The notes beneath the pieces are model-generated. The model was not told where the DNA came from and did no database searches. It saw only the letters and a list, made by a program, of their open reading frames with translations. This document shows positions 9,149 to 17,867 of a stretch of 64,000 bases of DNA, one piece after another; position 1 is the stretch's first letter; each line of letters starts with the position of its first letter. Source of the stretch: an uncultured Clostridia bacterium (GTDB lineage: Bacteria; Bacillota; Clostridia; Lachnospirales; Lachnospiraceae); contig CAMWKO010000001.1 in assembly GCA_947174885.1 (NCBI GenBank), positions 62,001-126,000 on the forward strand, written 5' to 3'. A program made the translations under genes and the position numbers.

Positions 9149-9215
9149 ATGTTAAAAATTAATTACAAGTTACATATTTTGATGTTAAAAATTAGTTATA
9201 AGATACATATTGTGC
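9149..9215. repeat. 33-bp imperfect direct repeat at the 3' end of the SH3 gene
   Basis: ATGTTAAAAATTAATTACAA (from 9149) recurs as ATGTTAAAAATTAGTTATAA (from 9182), each followed by a TTACATATT/ATACATATT-type sequence. The second unit contains the stop codon and last codons of the SH3 gene on the - strand. The first unit is a non-coding duplicate of that gene end. Confidence 0.6.
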
Positions 9216-9527
9216 TGCAACATATCCACGAGTTCCTGACTTAAGCTCAACATAATACCATCTTAGACCTGAACCATATGCTTCATCTAATATTTTTACT
9301 CCATCTCCTTTATACAACTGTCCAATAACTGTACTTGATAAAGTTGAATTTCTTCGTATATTTACTCCATCACCTGTAATATGTGCGTTCCCAAATTTTG
9401 ATGTGTTGTATGTTTCTATTTCATTTATATTATCAACAACTTCTTCTGCCTGTGCAGAAATAGCATTTGGTAGAACAAGTATTGTACTTATCATTAGTAA
9501 AGATAAAACTGTTTTAAATTTCTTCAT
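9192..9527 (-). CDS. Secreted SH3b-domain protein
   Basis: This 111-residue exported protein has a signal peptide at residues 1-28 (MKKFKTVLSLLMISTILVL, cleavage near AISAQA). One bacterial SH3 domain covers residues 45-110 (ITGDGVNIRRNSTLSSTVIGQ, WYYVELKSGTRGYVAAQYV). Such domains usually bind cell-wall peptides. A strong AAAGGAGG lies upstream of the ATG. It is convergent with the prophage lysis genes and could be a phage-carried accessory gene or a host gene at the insertion edge. No catalytic domain is present. Confidence 0.85.
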   Translation of the reverse strand: MKKFKTVLSLLMISTILVLPNAISAQAEEVVDNINEIETYNTSKFGNAHITGDGVNIRRNSTLSSTVIGQLYKGDGVKILDEAYGSGLRWYYVELKSGTRGYVAAQYVSYN

Positions 9528-9596
9528 AGATTTAACCTCCTTTTCCTACATTACGAGTTGATTATACAACATTTTTATTTTTTATGGTATAGTTAA

Positions 9597-10172
9597 GTAA
9601 CAAAAATTAAAAAAGTCTGTTATACCTTAAAACAATACGGCGGTCCTGATGGTGAAATAGGTGCAGCTCTCAGATATTTATCTCAAAAGTACTCTATGTC
9701 AAACTCTAGAGTTGCAGGTTTATTAAATGATATTGGTACGGAGGAGCTCGCTCACCTCGAAATAGTTGGTGCCATTGTTCATCAGCTTACTGATTGTTTA
9801 ACACCTGAACAAATTGAAAATAGTGGTTTTGCTCCTTATTATGTAGACCATACCTTGGGTGTCTATCCTCAGGCTGCATCCGGTACACCTTTTACTGCGG
9901 CAACCTTACAAAGTACAGGTGATCCTATTACAGATCTTTTTGAAAATATGGCAGCAGAGCAAAAAGCACGTACAACTTATGACAATATTCTGCGTATGGT
10001 AAAGGATCCTGATGTATGTGATCCTATTAAATTCTTACGTGAGCGTGAAATTATTCACTTCCAAAGATTCGGTGAAGGACTTAGAATGTTACAGGATGAA
10101 CTTGACTTCAAAAACTTCTATGCTTTCAATCCGTCTTTTGATACTTGTGCCTGCAACGGTAAGAATAAATAG
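9597..10172 (+). pseudogene. cotJC: 5'-truncated CotJC-type manganese catalase / spore coat protein
   Basis: The sequence matches CotJC from the QYGGPDGEIGAALRYLS segment to its C-terminus. All five metal-ligand positions of Mn catalases look present: Glu in DGE, Glu and His in GTEELAHLE, Glu in AAEQKA, His in EIIHFQRF. The usual N-terminal 20-25 residues are missing. The frame is open only from 9597 after a TAA, has no ATG before 9696, and begins with unrelated VTKIKKVCYTLK. An ATG at 9696 would remove the first metal-ligand helix, so a normal product is unlikely. No cotJA or cotJB lies upstream; they were probably lost with the 5' end at the prophage boundary. Confidence 0.75.
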
Positions 10173-10220
10173 CTACAGATTATATACAATATCTTGAGTT
10201 TACGTAACAAATAAATTCTA

Positions 10221-10258
10221 AGGCAGCACTTTAAATTTTATGTCAGGTGTTGCCTTTT
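10221..10258 (+). terminator. Terminator after cotJC remnant
   Basis: AAGGCAGCACT pairs with AGGTGTTGCCTT around a 13-nt loop, followed by TTTAA. It is a typical intrinsic terminator for the cotJC transcript. Confidence 0.7.
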
Positions 10259-10300
10259 AATATAGCAGGAGATTCTAAAGAATTTCCTGCTATATTAAAA
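10255..10300. repeat. 16-bp perfect inverted repeat
   Basis: TTTTAATATAGCAGGA and its exact complement TCCTGCTATATTAAAA flank a 14-nt centre. It lies directly after the cotJC terminator and could be a second, bidirectional terminator. No gene end on the - strand adjoins it. Confidence 0.55.
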
Positions 10301-10486
10301 ATGCTTTATATCGGTTGGATACAGTTTTTTATGAATATGTCACAGAGCATCTGCAACCGGTATATAAAAGTAAGTTAATTATGGCTAGGAGATTTTAATA
10401 AATAATGTGGACATGCTCGTTTTGCTCTGTGTATTAATAGTATTAGTATATAAAAATCCACAGTAAAAACATGACCTTGACCAGTC

Positions 10487-10668
10487 TTCTTTGTTTAATT
10501 AAAAAATAAGATAAATCCCATACCTTTAACCGTCTGAATAGAATTAAAGCATAGTTTTTTCTTAAATTTTTAATATGTACATCCACAATCCTGTCAGAGA
10601 TATCACTGTCAAATCCCCATACTTCATCTAAAATCTGCATACGTGATAATACAAAACGGCATTAACAG
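10487..10668 (-). pseudogene. Relic of an OmpR-family response regulator (C-terminal winged helix)
   Basis: The minus strand encodes RFVLSRMQILDEVWGFDSDI, then SDRIVDVHIKNLRK, the signature of an OmpR/PhoB winged-helix domain, with no receiver domain (a TAA lies just upstream). After LRK the frame shifts at a run of A residues. Adding one A restores a readable SIQTVKGMGF, the normal end of such domains. The gene is therefore both 5'-truncated and frameshifted, and non-functional. The remaining 200 bases up to 10877 contain no supported gene. Confidence 0.75.
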
Positions 10669-10877
10669 TTATACAGAGACAAAATAACAGCTTTTCAAAG
10701 TATGTCTGTAAGAATATATCTGTCAATATCTGTATTGATATAAGAAGGAACAATAAATAGTGAAAATGCAGAGACACAAAAACAGAATATATTGAAAAAA
10801 AAAAGGTAATAGAGTAAAATTAAAAGGACTATTTTAAATAGTATTACTAAGAAAGATATATATCGAAAGGGAAAGAC

Positions 10878-11819
10878 ATGATAGATGGATTACAGATTAG
10901 AAGACAGGTTATAGCTGAGATTGGAAAAGCAGTTATAGGAAAAGAAGATATTATTACAAAAACATTGGCTTCTATATTGGCAGGTGGACATATATTATTT
11001 GAGGACATACCGGGGGTAGGAAAAACAACCATGGCTATGGCTATTTCCAAAACCTTAAGTCTAAAGTACAACAGACTCCAGTTTACACCTGATGTTATGC
11101 CATCAGATGTTGTGGGATATTCTTTATACAATAAAGAAAAGGGAGTAATGGAATATAAAAAGGGAGTTATTGTTTGTAATTTATTTCTTGCAGATGAAAT
11201 AAACAGGACATCTTCAAAAACACAGTCTGCTTTATTAGAGGCGATGGAGGAGGGTAAAGTTACAATAGAGGGGAAATCAATAGTGCTGCCTTCGCCGTTT
11301 ATAGTTATAGCTACACAAAATCCAACCGGTTCGGCAGGAACGACATTATTGCCGGATTCACAGCTGGATAGATTTATGGTGAGACTCAGTATGGGGTATC
11401 CGTCAAAAAAAGACGAGGTAATAATGCTTAAAAACAAGAGTGGCGGCAGTGACGCACTTACAGACATTAAAAAGGTTTTGAGTGGCGAAGATATTGTAAA
11501 CCTGCAAAAAGCCATAACAGAAATATTTGTACATGATGCGGTTTATGAATACATTGTAGAAATTGTAAATGCTACAAGAAACAATGATTTAATAGAATTG
11601 GGAATTAGTCCAAGAGGAACAGTGGCACTTATAAATATGGCAAAGGCTATGGCATTTTTAAATGGCAGAAACTATGTAGTTCCGGAGGATGTACAGAAGG
11701 TATATTTGTCAGTTAGTGCTCATAGAGTGATTTTGAGTTCTAAAGCTAAAATATCAAGGACGAATGTAGAAAGCGTATTACGAAATATAATTAATCATAT
11801 AAATATTACTGGAGTATAG
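10878..11819 (+). CDS. MoxR-family AAA+ ATPase
   Basis: This 313-residue AAA+ ATPase has Walker A EDIPGVGKTT (42-51), Walker B LFLADEINR (102-110), a sensor-1 region around ATQNP and a C-terminal lid domain (ISPRGTVALINMAKA). MoxR proteins act as chaperone-like ATPases and are typically co-transcribed with DUF58 and transglutaminase-domain membrane proteins, exactly as here. The function of the trio is poorly defined; cell-envelope or stress maturation roles are known in other bacteria. Weak ribosome binding site AAAGGGAAAGAC. First gene of a tight three-gene operon; the next gene follows without a gap. Confidence 0.92.
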   Translation: MIDGLQIRRQVIAEIGKAVIGKEDIITKTLASILAGGHILFEDIPGVGKTTMAMAISKTLSLKYNRLQFTPDVMPSDVVGYSLYNKEKGVMEYKKGVIVCNLFLADEINRTSSKTQSALLEAMEEGKVTIEGKSIVLPSPFIVIATQNPTGSAGTTLLPDSQLDRFMVRLSMGYPSKKDEVIMLKNKSGGSDALTDIKKVLSGEDIVNLQKAITEIFVHDAVYEYIVEIVNATRNNDLIELGISPRGTVALINMAKAMAFLNGRNYVVPEDVQKVYLSVSAHRVILSSKAKISRTNVESVLRNIINHINITGV

Positions 11820-11834
11820 ATGGATGGGAGTGTT

Positions 11835-13031
11835 ATGTCAAAAATATTATATATTATATTAGTTGCGGTAATGCTTATTATATCAATACTTTTTTCATAT
11901 TATCCGGCATATCTTGCACTGGTACTTGCAATTCAAGTACCACTTGTATTTCTGGTTGTACTTATTATTACAAGAGCTTGTACAAAGTACAGCATCAGTA
12001 TTGAAAATACAAATGTAATAAAGGGTGACAAGGTTAGGATTAATATAGAGATGAGAAATAGAAGTCCATTTCCTTCGGGAAATATTAAGATGGTAGTGGA
12101 GCTGTATTATGGTAATGAAAAGAGAATTAAAAAGGATATTTATACAAGTGTATTACCGTTTTCCCGTCGAAAGAAACAGTTGGATATTGTGGCTGAGTAT
12201 ACAGGAGTGATGGTAGTAGTTTGTAAAAAAGCAAAAATATTTGATTATTTAAATCTTTTTTCGATAAGAATGTTTAGAAAAAGAAAAGTATTTAAAATGA
12301 TGATATTACCAAAACCATTTGAAATAGATGTGACCTATCCGGTGGTTAATAATATTGAACTGCTTGAATCCTGCACATACCATCCGTATAAAAAGGGAAA
12401 TGATAAAACAGAAATATTTAATGTAAGAGAGTATGCTCCGGGAGATTTAATGAGGGATGTGCATTGGAAGCTTACAAATAAATTAGACAAGTATATGATA
12501 AAAGAATATTCGTTGCCTATAAAAATAGGATTGGATATTCTGGTGGATTTTACTGTAAATAATAGAAAGCTTAACAATATTGTTTTGCAGGATAAAATAT
12601 TAGAAATATTATATTCAATATGTACTAATTTATCGATGAAACAATTAGGCTTTAATATAGTCGCCATAAACAGAAGCAATGGAGAAACAGCTGAATGTAG
12701 TGTGACCGAGGAGGAAGAACTTGTTTTGACTATAGCTGATATTATGAATATTATTGTAAGTCAGGGTAATAATGAAACGGTAAATGAGAGTATTTTATTT
12801 GAGAAATCCGTAAGTACAAATTTACTGTATATTACGGCTACAATATCAGATGAGTTTATTCTTGCGGTTAATGATATGGATGTAAATAATAAACTCTATA
12901 TTATATTTGTAGCATTAGATAATAAAGCTGAAATTGAAGAAAAAATAAGTAAACTTTCTTCTGATATTACATATTTAGTAGTTGATGCAAACTTAAAGGA
13001 AATGGGAAACATTAATGAAATTAAACTTTAA
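11835..13031 (+). CDS. DUF58 membrane-anchored protein
   Basis: This 398-residue protein has two N-terminal transmembrane segments (residues about 4-45). A DUF58 domain is marked by YHPYKKGNDKTEIFNVREYAPGD followed by MRDVHWKLTNKLDKYMIKEY, then a vWA-like C-terminal region (GLDILVDFTVNNRKLN). I prefer the ATG at 11835, preceded by GGGAG at good spacing, to the in-frame ATG at 11820 that abuts the previous stop. It overlaps the next gene by 17 nt. Together with the MoxR ATPase and the transglutaminase it forms the conserved MoxR operon architecture. Confidence 0.88.
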   Translation: MSKILYIILVAVMLIISILFSYYPAYLALVLAIQVPLVFLVVLIITRACTKYSISIENTNVIKGDKVRINIEMRNRSPFPSGNIKMVVELYYGNEKRIKKDIYTSVLPFSRRKKQLDIVAEYTGVMVVVCKKAKIFDYLNLFSIRMFRKRKVFKMMILPKPFEIDVTYPVVNNIELLESCTYHPYKKGNDKTEIFNVREYAPGDLMRDVHWKLTNKLDKYMIKEYSLPIKIGLDILVDFTVNNRKLNNIVLQDKILEILYSICTNLSMKQLGFNIVAINRSNGETAECSVTEEEELVLTIADIMNIIVSQGNNETVNESILFEKSVSTNLLYITATISDEFILAVNDMDVNNKLYIIFVALDNKAEIEEKISKLSSDITYLVVDANLKEMGNINEIKL

Positions 13032-15534
13032 AAGATATGCTATGTCAATATTGTATGTAATAGTACCACTATTGATATTGCTAAATGTACTTTATATAGA
13101 AATTGATTATTTATCAATTATTTTTACGGTTGCGATAATTATTGCATTTATCCTACTTTTTCAGATTAAAAATAAATATGTAAGGGTAGGTGTTATTGTT
13201 GTAGCAATATTACTTTTCTTGATAAGTAATAATTTTGAAAATATAAAGCTTGGCGTGGAGGAGCTAACAGGAAGATATAGCCTTGCAATGTCCAGATATA
13301 GAAATAAAATCAATAAAAATATGGATTTGTTGGAAACGGAATATCTGTTTTCACTTGTCAGATTGTATTTGGAGATAATGATTCCCTGCCTTTTTGTGGT
13401 ATATAAGAACAGGTTTTGGAAGATAGTCTACATAGATATAACTATTCCATTTATTGCTTTATGCTTATCTATTGGGAAAACACCATCAACCTTTGAAGTA
13501 TATTTAATGGCATTTTTATATGCTAATATGGCGATGGAAAAGGATAAAAATAAAAGCAGTATTGAACTTAATGATACAAAAGAAAGAGTTATAAAAAATA
13601 TTTTTATAAATTTTGTTCTTGTTGTTACTTTTATTGTGGTGATGTTTATAGAGAGTATAAGTCCATATGAGAGAAGTGAAAAATTTGATGAATATAAAAG
13701 TGAAATAAACGCATATTTAAATGGTGAAAAGTCTATTCTGCAGGCTTTTGAAAATGCCTTTAATTTTAGCATTAATGAGGGAAAAGCACATGGCGGAATG
13801 AACAATGGAAAGCTTGGAGAGGTAGACGAAATTGAATTTTCAGGCGATGAAATAATGAAGGTGGAAATTAGCAGTAAATATGATGACTTTAAAATTCTGC
13901 CTCTCTATATAAAGTCCTTTGTGGGAGTGACATATACAGGAAACAGATGGGAAAATGCCGATGATGAAATAGATGATGCTGCTAACAGAATAGCAAAGTT
14001 TTATAATATATCATTGAGTGAAGTAGATGAAGTATCGGCAGGATTTCTTTCAAATAGAAAAAAATATATATTAGACGATAATAATAATATAAGAGGAGGA
14101 GTGAAAATAACAGTATTAGATGAAGATGATAGAAATAATTATTGGCCATATTATTCATATACGGGACTTTCATCTAGCCATGACGGACAACGTGAAAGTT
14201 TAAAAGAAGAATATGGAACAAAAAAGTTTATAGTAGAATATCCATATAGTATACCCAATAGTTACCAATATCAGAGTATAAGTTTAATGTTTGGAAAGTA
14301 TCCGGGTAAAGACAGTACACAATCGGAAGAACTATCTAAGCTAATAAGTATAGAATACAGCTACTATGAACAGGTTGTAAAGAAATATTATCTGGATATT
14401 CCGGAAAGCTTTGAGGATATAGCAGAGGAAATAAGAAATAGAACAATTTCTGTAATTTATACAGATTTGGACTTTGAGCAAGGACGCAAAGAGGTACGCA
14501 TTAGAGATGCATCTGTAGATGAATTTGGATATGAGTCATATATTGAGTTTGTGAAGGATTATTTATCAAGCTGTACATATACACTTAGTCCGGGACGACT
14601 CAACTCAAACGAAGATTTTGTAGTAAAATTTTTAACTGAAACAAAGGAAGGCTATTGTTCACACTTTGCCTCGGCAGGTACACTTATATTTAGGGCAATG
14701 GGAATACCTGCAAGATATGTAGAGGGATATGTGGTGATGGAAGCTGACGGAAATGATTATGAATATAGTTCCGTAGTTAAAGATGATGCTGCACATGCAT
14801 GGGTGGAAATATATGTAAGAGGAGTTGGCTGGGTGCCGGTAGATGTAACACCTGCTTCATATAGAAGTGTTATAGAAAATCAAAAGGAAAGTAGCAGTAA
14901 TAAAAGTACGGATGAAAATACGGAAGTTACTACGACAGATGAAAATACAAGTGAACAGCCAACAACTACTGTACCAGAAGAAACAACTAGTAATATAGAG
15001 GTAACAACAACTGATAAACAGGAGGGACAGACAGGCGACGGCTCTACAATAGAGTCTGGTCCACTTGGGGAACCGGATAAATTAGAGGCTGTTAAGGGCT
15101 TTATTATATTAGCAGCGATTATAGTGATATTATCATTAATAATCATGCTAATAAGGATTAGGGCAATTAACAGACAGAAGCAATATATAGAACTTATAAA
15201 CAGTGATAAATATAGTATAATCTTCAAAAAATTTGAAAAACAGCTTTTATATATTTTAAGCCTGAAAAAAATTAAGATAACCTTCTATGAAAGCACTGGG
15301 TTAATGGCAGATAAAATTTTAAAGGCAGATGAAGATATTGATAGCGAGACAGCACATAATCTTGCCGTTACGATTATTAAACAAAAATACAGCAATGAGA
15401 ATGTAGAAGAGGAAGAGGCAAAGCTGATGGCAGAGACTGTCGGAAAGATTAATTTAGATATATACAATAAGAGTAATTATATTAGAAAATTATTCTTGTA
15501 TTATATCAAGTGCTTGTATTTATCGAAAAAATAG
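13015..15534 (+). CDS. Membrane transglutaminase-like protein of the MoxR operon
   Basis: This 839-residue protein has several N-terminal membrane helices (about 1-210, including an IIFTVAIIIAFILLF segment). A long extracytoplasmic part follows, with a transglutaminase/papain-like core: Cys548 in EGYCSHFASAG, His594 in AAHAWVE, Asp610 in VPVDVTP. A Thr/Glu-rich low-complexity linker covers about 625-680, then one more membrane helix (about 690-715) and a cytoplasmic DUF4129-like tail. All three catalytic positions are intact. It overlaps DUF58, implying translational coupling. The substrate is unknown; proteolysis or cross-linking at the cell surface is the family expectation. Confidence 0.9.
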   Translation: MKLNFKRYAMSILYVIVPLLILLNVLYIEIDYLSIIFTVAIIIAFILLFQIKNKYVRVGVIVVAILLFLISNNFENIKLGVEELTGRYSLAMSRYRNKINKNMDLLETEYLFSLVRLYLEIMIPCLFVVYKNRFWKIVYIDITIPFIALCLSIGKTPSTFEVYLMAFLYANMAMEKDKNKSSIELNDTKERVIKNIFINFVLVVTFIVVMFIESISPYERSEKFDEYKSEINAYLNGEKSILQAFENAFNFSINEGKAHGGMNNGKLGEVDEIEFSGDEIMKVEISSKYDDFKILPLYIKSFVGVTYTGNRWENADDEIDDAANRIAKFYNISLSEVDEVSAGFLSNRKKYILDDNNNIRGGVKITVLDEDDRNNYWPYYSYTGLSSSHDGQRESLKEEYGTKKFIVEYPYSIPNSYQYQSISLMFGKYPGKDSTQSEELSKLISIEYSYYEQVVKKYYLDIPESFEDIAEEIRNRTISVIYTDLDFEQGRKEVRIRDASVDEFGYESYIEFVKDYLSSCTYTLSPGRLNSNEDFVVKFLTETKEGYCSHFASAGTLIFRAMGIPARYVEGYVVMEADGNDYEYSSVVKDDAAHAWVEIYVRGVGWVPVDVTPASYRSVIENQKESSSNKSTDENTEVTTTDENTSEQPTTTVPEETTSNIEVTTTDKQEGQTGDGSTIESGPLGEPDKLEAVKGFIILAAIIVILSLIIMLIRIRAINRQKQYIELINSDKYSIIFKKFEKQLLYILSLKKIKITFYESTGLMADKILKADEDIDSETAHNLAVTIIKQKYSNENVEEEEAKLMAETVGKINLDIYNKSNYIRKLFLYYIKCLYLSKK

Positions 15535-15542
15535 GCTATAAT
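15514..15542 (+). promoter_or_regulatory. Sigma-A-type promoter for fba
   Basis: TTGTAT, a 17-nt spacer and TATAAT. The -35 box lies inside the last codons of the transglutaminase gene, and the start site would be about 45 nt before the aldolase GTG. Confidence 0.7.
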
Positions 15543-15594
15543 CAAAATAGCGACTTGAAAGAGTCAGTAATTAGATATACGGAGGTATAGAACA

Positions 15595-16461
15595 GTGTTA
15601 GTATCAGCAAAAGATATGTTACAGAAGGCTAAAGCAGGTAAATATGCGGTAGGTCAGTTCAATATTAATAACCTTGAGTGGACAAAGGCTATTTTATTAA
15701 CAGCACAGGAATTAAAATCACCGGTTATTCTTGGCGTTTCAGAGGGTGCCGGAAAATATATGACAGGTTATAAGACTGTTGTAGGTATGGTTAATGGTAT
15801 GATGGAGGAGCTTAATATTACAGTTCCTGTTGCATTACATTTAGACCATGGTAGCTATGAAGGTTGTTTAAAGTGTATCGAAGCTGGTTTTTCTTCAATC
15901 ATGTTTGATGGTTCGCACTATCCAATCGAAGAAAATGTTGCTAAGACAACAGAATTAGTAAAAATCGTATCTGAAAAGGGTATGTCACTTGAAGCAGAGG
16001 TTGGCTCAATAGGTGGAGAAGAAGATGGTGTTATCGGTAAAGGCGAATGTGCAGACCCTAATGAATGTAAAGCTATCGCTGATTTAGGTGTTACAATGCT
16101 TGCAGCAGGTATCGGTAATATTCATGGTAAGTATCCGGATAACTGGGAGGGCTTGAGCTTTGAAACTCTTGATGCGGTTCAGCAGTTAACAGGAGATATG
16201 CCATTGGTACTTCACGGCGGAACAGGTATCCCGGCTGATATGATTAAGAAGGCAATCTCACTTGGCGTTGCTAAGATTAATGTAAATACAGAATGTCAGC
16301 TTGCATTTGCAGAAGCTACAAGAAAGTATATTGAAGAGGGTAAGGATCAGCAGGGTAAAGGTTTTGATCCAAGAAAGCTTTTAGCTCCAGGCTTTGAAGC
16401 TATTAAAGCTACAGTTAAGGAAAAAATGGAATTATTTGGTTCAATCGGTAAAGCTGAATAA
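15595..16461 (+). CDS. fba: Class II fructose-1,6-bisphosphate aldolase
   Basis: This 288-residue glycolytic/gluconeogenic enzyme cleaves fructose 1,6-bisphosphate to DHAP and glyceraldehyde 3-phosphate. Family features: HLDHG (Asp84 catalytic, His85 Zn-binding), EAEVGSIGGEEDG, GNIHGKYP and LHGGTGIP (further Zn ligands), INVNTE near the phosphate site. Start is GTG behind CGGAGG. The size is typical. It has its own promoter inside the upstream gene and a terminator just after it. Regular codon use suggests high expression. Confidence 0.95.
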   Translation: MLVSAKDMLQKAKAGKYAVGQFNINNLEWTKAILLTAQELKSPVILGVSEGAGKYMTGYKTVVGMVNGMMEELNITVPVALHLDHGSYEGCLKCIEAGFSSIMFDGSHYPIEENVAKTTELVKIVSEKGMSLEAEVGSIGGEEDGVIGKGECADPNECKAIADLGVTMLAAGIGNIHGKYPDNWEGLSFETLDAVQQLTGDMPLVLHGGTGIPADMIKKAISLGVAKINVNTECQLAFAEATRKYIEEGKDQQGKGFDPRKLLAPGFEAIKATVKEKMELFGSIGKAE

Positions 16462-16473
16462 TAAAACGTTTTT

Positions 16474-16508
16474 GAGCCATGTCTTAGTCGGGCATGGCTC
16501 ATGTTTTT
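16474..16508 (+). terminator. Terminator after fba
   Basis: GAGCCATG and CATGGCTC form a stem around an 11-nt loop, followed by ATGTTTTT. It lies between fba and the sortase gene. Confidence 0.85.
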
Positions 16509-16525
16509 AAAAGGAAGTCGATATT

Positions 16526-17524
16526 ATGAAGAAAAAGAAGACTGATTATAAAGAGAATTTATCTATAGAAAATGATAATGTTGTAGAAACTGATACAATA
16601 GAAAAGGATTCCGTAATATCAGATGATGATATGGAAATTGAAATGGAGATTATAGATATTGATAAAAAACCTAAAAAGAAGAAAAAAGTAGATTTATTTG
16701 ACATGGTAAGATATGCAGTTATGTTTATTGCATTGTGCTGTTTTTCTTATGCATCATATGAACTCACTCTGATATATATATCTGCACAGGAAACGAATGA
16801 GGCAAATGATGAATTCGTAGACCTTTTTACAGTAAAGATAGATGATACTATTGAATATTACAATGTAAATGGTGAAAAAATAGAGTTAAACAATACCGGT
16901 GATGGTACAGCTTTTGTATGGGATTATGAAAAGGTTAAGGCTTATAATCCGAATGCAAAGGGATATATCAGACAGGGGACAGGAACATATATTGATAATC
17001 CGATAGTACAGCATCCATCAAATAATGAATATTATTTAGAGCATTATTCAAATAACTATCCTAATGGTGTGGGCAGTATATTTATTGACTACAGGATTAC
17101 GGACGGTCTTTATGCAAAGAACTGTATTTTATATGGACATAATGTAAAGGCATGGGCAAATTATATTATGTTTGGAAGTCTTAATTTCTATTATGACAAT
17201 CCTCAGTATGGTGCCAATAATCCTACAATGGATATATATGTGGATAATCATCACTATGTTTATTATGTTTATTCAATATTTAAGGTACAGGCAAGTGGTG
17301 ACCCTGTATACACCTGGGGTTTTGAAAGTGATGAGGCTTTTATGGAATATGTCAATACATACAGGACAAAGAGTCAGTATCCATTCCCTACAGCACCTGA
17401 AATTACAGCAGATTCACATATTCTTACACTTTCAACCTGCACAACGGATCATGATTACAGAATGATTGTACAGTTGGTGCGTGGAGAGGAAATATTTGAT
17501 GTACCTGTAAATACAGGAGAGTAG
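16526..17524 (+). CDS. srtB: Class B sortase
   Basis: This 332-residue transpeptidase anchors surface proteins to peptidoglycan. It has a long charged cytoplasmic N-terminus (1-58, Lys/Glu/Asp-rich), one transmembrane helix (about 60-85), then the sortase domain. Catalytic residues are His205 (ILYGHNV), Cys305 (TLSTCTT) and Arg312 (DYRMIV). The class B assignment follows the long helical insert and the DGLYAKNCILYGHN context. AAGGAAG precedes the ATG. It directly follows the fba terminator, so it may depend on read-through or on a promoter not recognised. No protein with a sortase sorting signal was seen in the window. Confidence 0.9.
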   Translation: MKKKKTDYKENLSIENDNVVETDTIEKDSVISDDDMEIEMEIIDIDKKPKKKKKVDLFDMVRYAVMFIALCCFSYASYELTLIYISAQETNEANDEFVDLFTVKIDDTIEYYNVNGEKIELNNTGDGTAFVWDYEKVKAYNPNAKGYIRQGTGTYIDNPIVQHPSNNEYYLEHYSNNYPNGVGSIFIDYRITDGLYAKNCILYGHNVKAWANYIMFGSLNFYYDNPQYGANNPTMDIYVDNHHYVYYVYSIFKVQASGDPVYTWGFESDEAFMEYVNTYRTKSQYPFPTAPEITADSHILTLSTCTTDHDYRMIVQLVRGEEIFDVPVNTGE

Positions 17525-17529
17525 TAGAA

Positions 17530-17707
17530 AGTTTCCGTATTTTTTATTTTTAGCTTCAAAAAGCTTACATCGTCATAACGATGTAAGCATCTTGCACAAA
17601 AAGTTGCAGATGAAAGTGAACTTTCATCTGCAACTTTTTGTGCAAGATGTCTATGTTGCCTTTGGCAACAAGACTTTTTGAAGCTAAAAATAAAAAATAC
17701 GGAAACT
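17530..17707. repeat. Dispersed palindromic element, copy A (full length)
   Basis: This 178-bp element has 34-bp arms that are exact complements (17530-17563 with 17674-17707; the left arm starts AGTTTCCGTATTTTTT). Between the arms are hairpin 1 (CTTACATCGT...ACGATGTAAG), a 30-bp perfect inverted repeat with a 2-nt centre (17588-17649) and a small TTGCC-TTT-GGCAA hairpin. It starts 5 nt after the sortase stop codon. No ORF is convincing inside. Three relatives occur at 31171, 46713 and 56733. Confidence 0.9.
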
Positions 17708-17750
17708 CAAATAACAATAGTAACAAATTATAAAAAATATTAAAAAGTAC

Positions 17751-17779
17751 TTGCATTTTTTGTAGAAATGAGTTATTTT
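17751..17779 (+). promoter_or_regulatory. Promoter of the glnN leader
   Basis: TTGCAT, a 17-nt spacer and TATTTT. Predicted start near 17786 would give a leader of about 260 nt before the glutamine synthetase gene. Confidence 0.55.
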
Positions 17780-17790
17780 ATTCTCGGATA

Positions 17791-17867
17791 GAGGAAATAC
17801 CTCATACATATAATGACGATTTAGATAGAACAATGGCGTTCCACTCTTTTTGTGGACGCTTTTTTTA
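17791..17867 (+). promoter_or_regulatory. Structured leader with early terminator upstream of glnN
   Basis: A small hairpin (GAGG-AAATA-CCTC) is followed about 32 nt later by an intrinsic terminator (GCGTTCCAC/GTGGACGC with eight T). Because it lies 180 nt before the start codon and just after the predicted promoter, it could be an attenuator controlling glutamine synthetase, or the end of a short RNA of about 80 nt. It does not fit the glutamine riboswitch consensus as I know it. An ANTAR-type two-hairpin antiterminator site was considered, but the loops do not clearly match. Confidence 0.5.

Noticed and set aside
10012..10197. Short frame overlapping cotJC
   Set aside because: It is an out-of-frame shadow of the catalase remnant, with no ribosome binding site.
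17530..17707. Insertion sequence with terminal inverted repeats
   Set aside because: The interior has only hairpins and no transposase frame, and no clear target duplication is visible. It is treated as a non-coding palindromic element.
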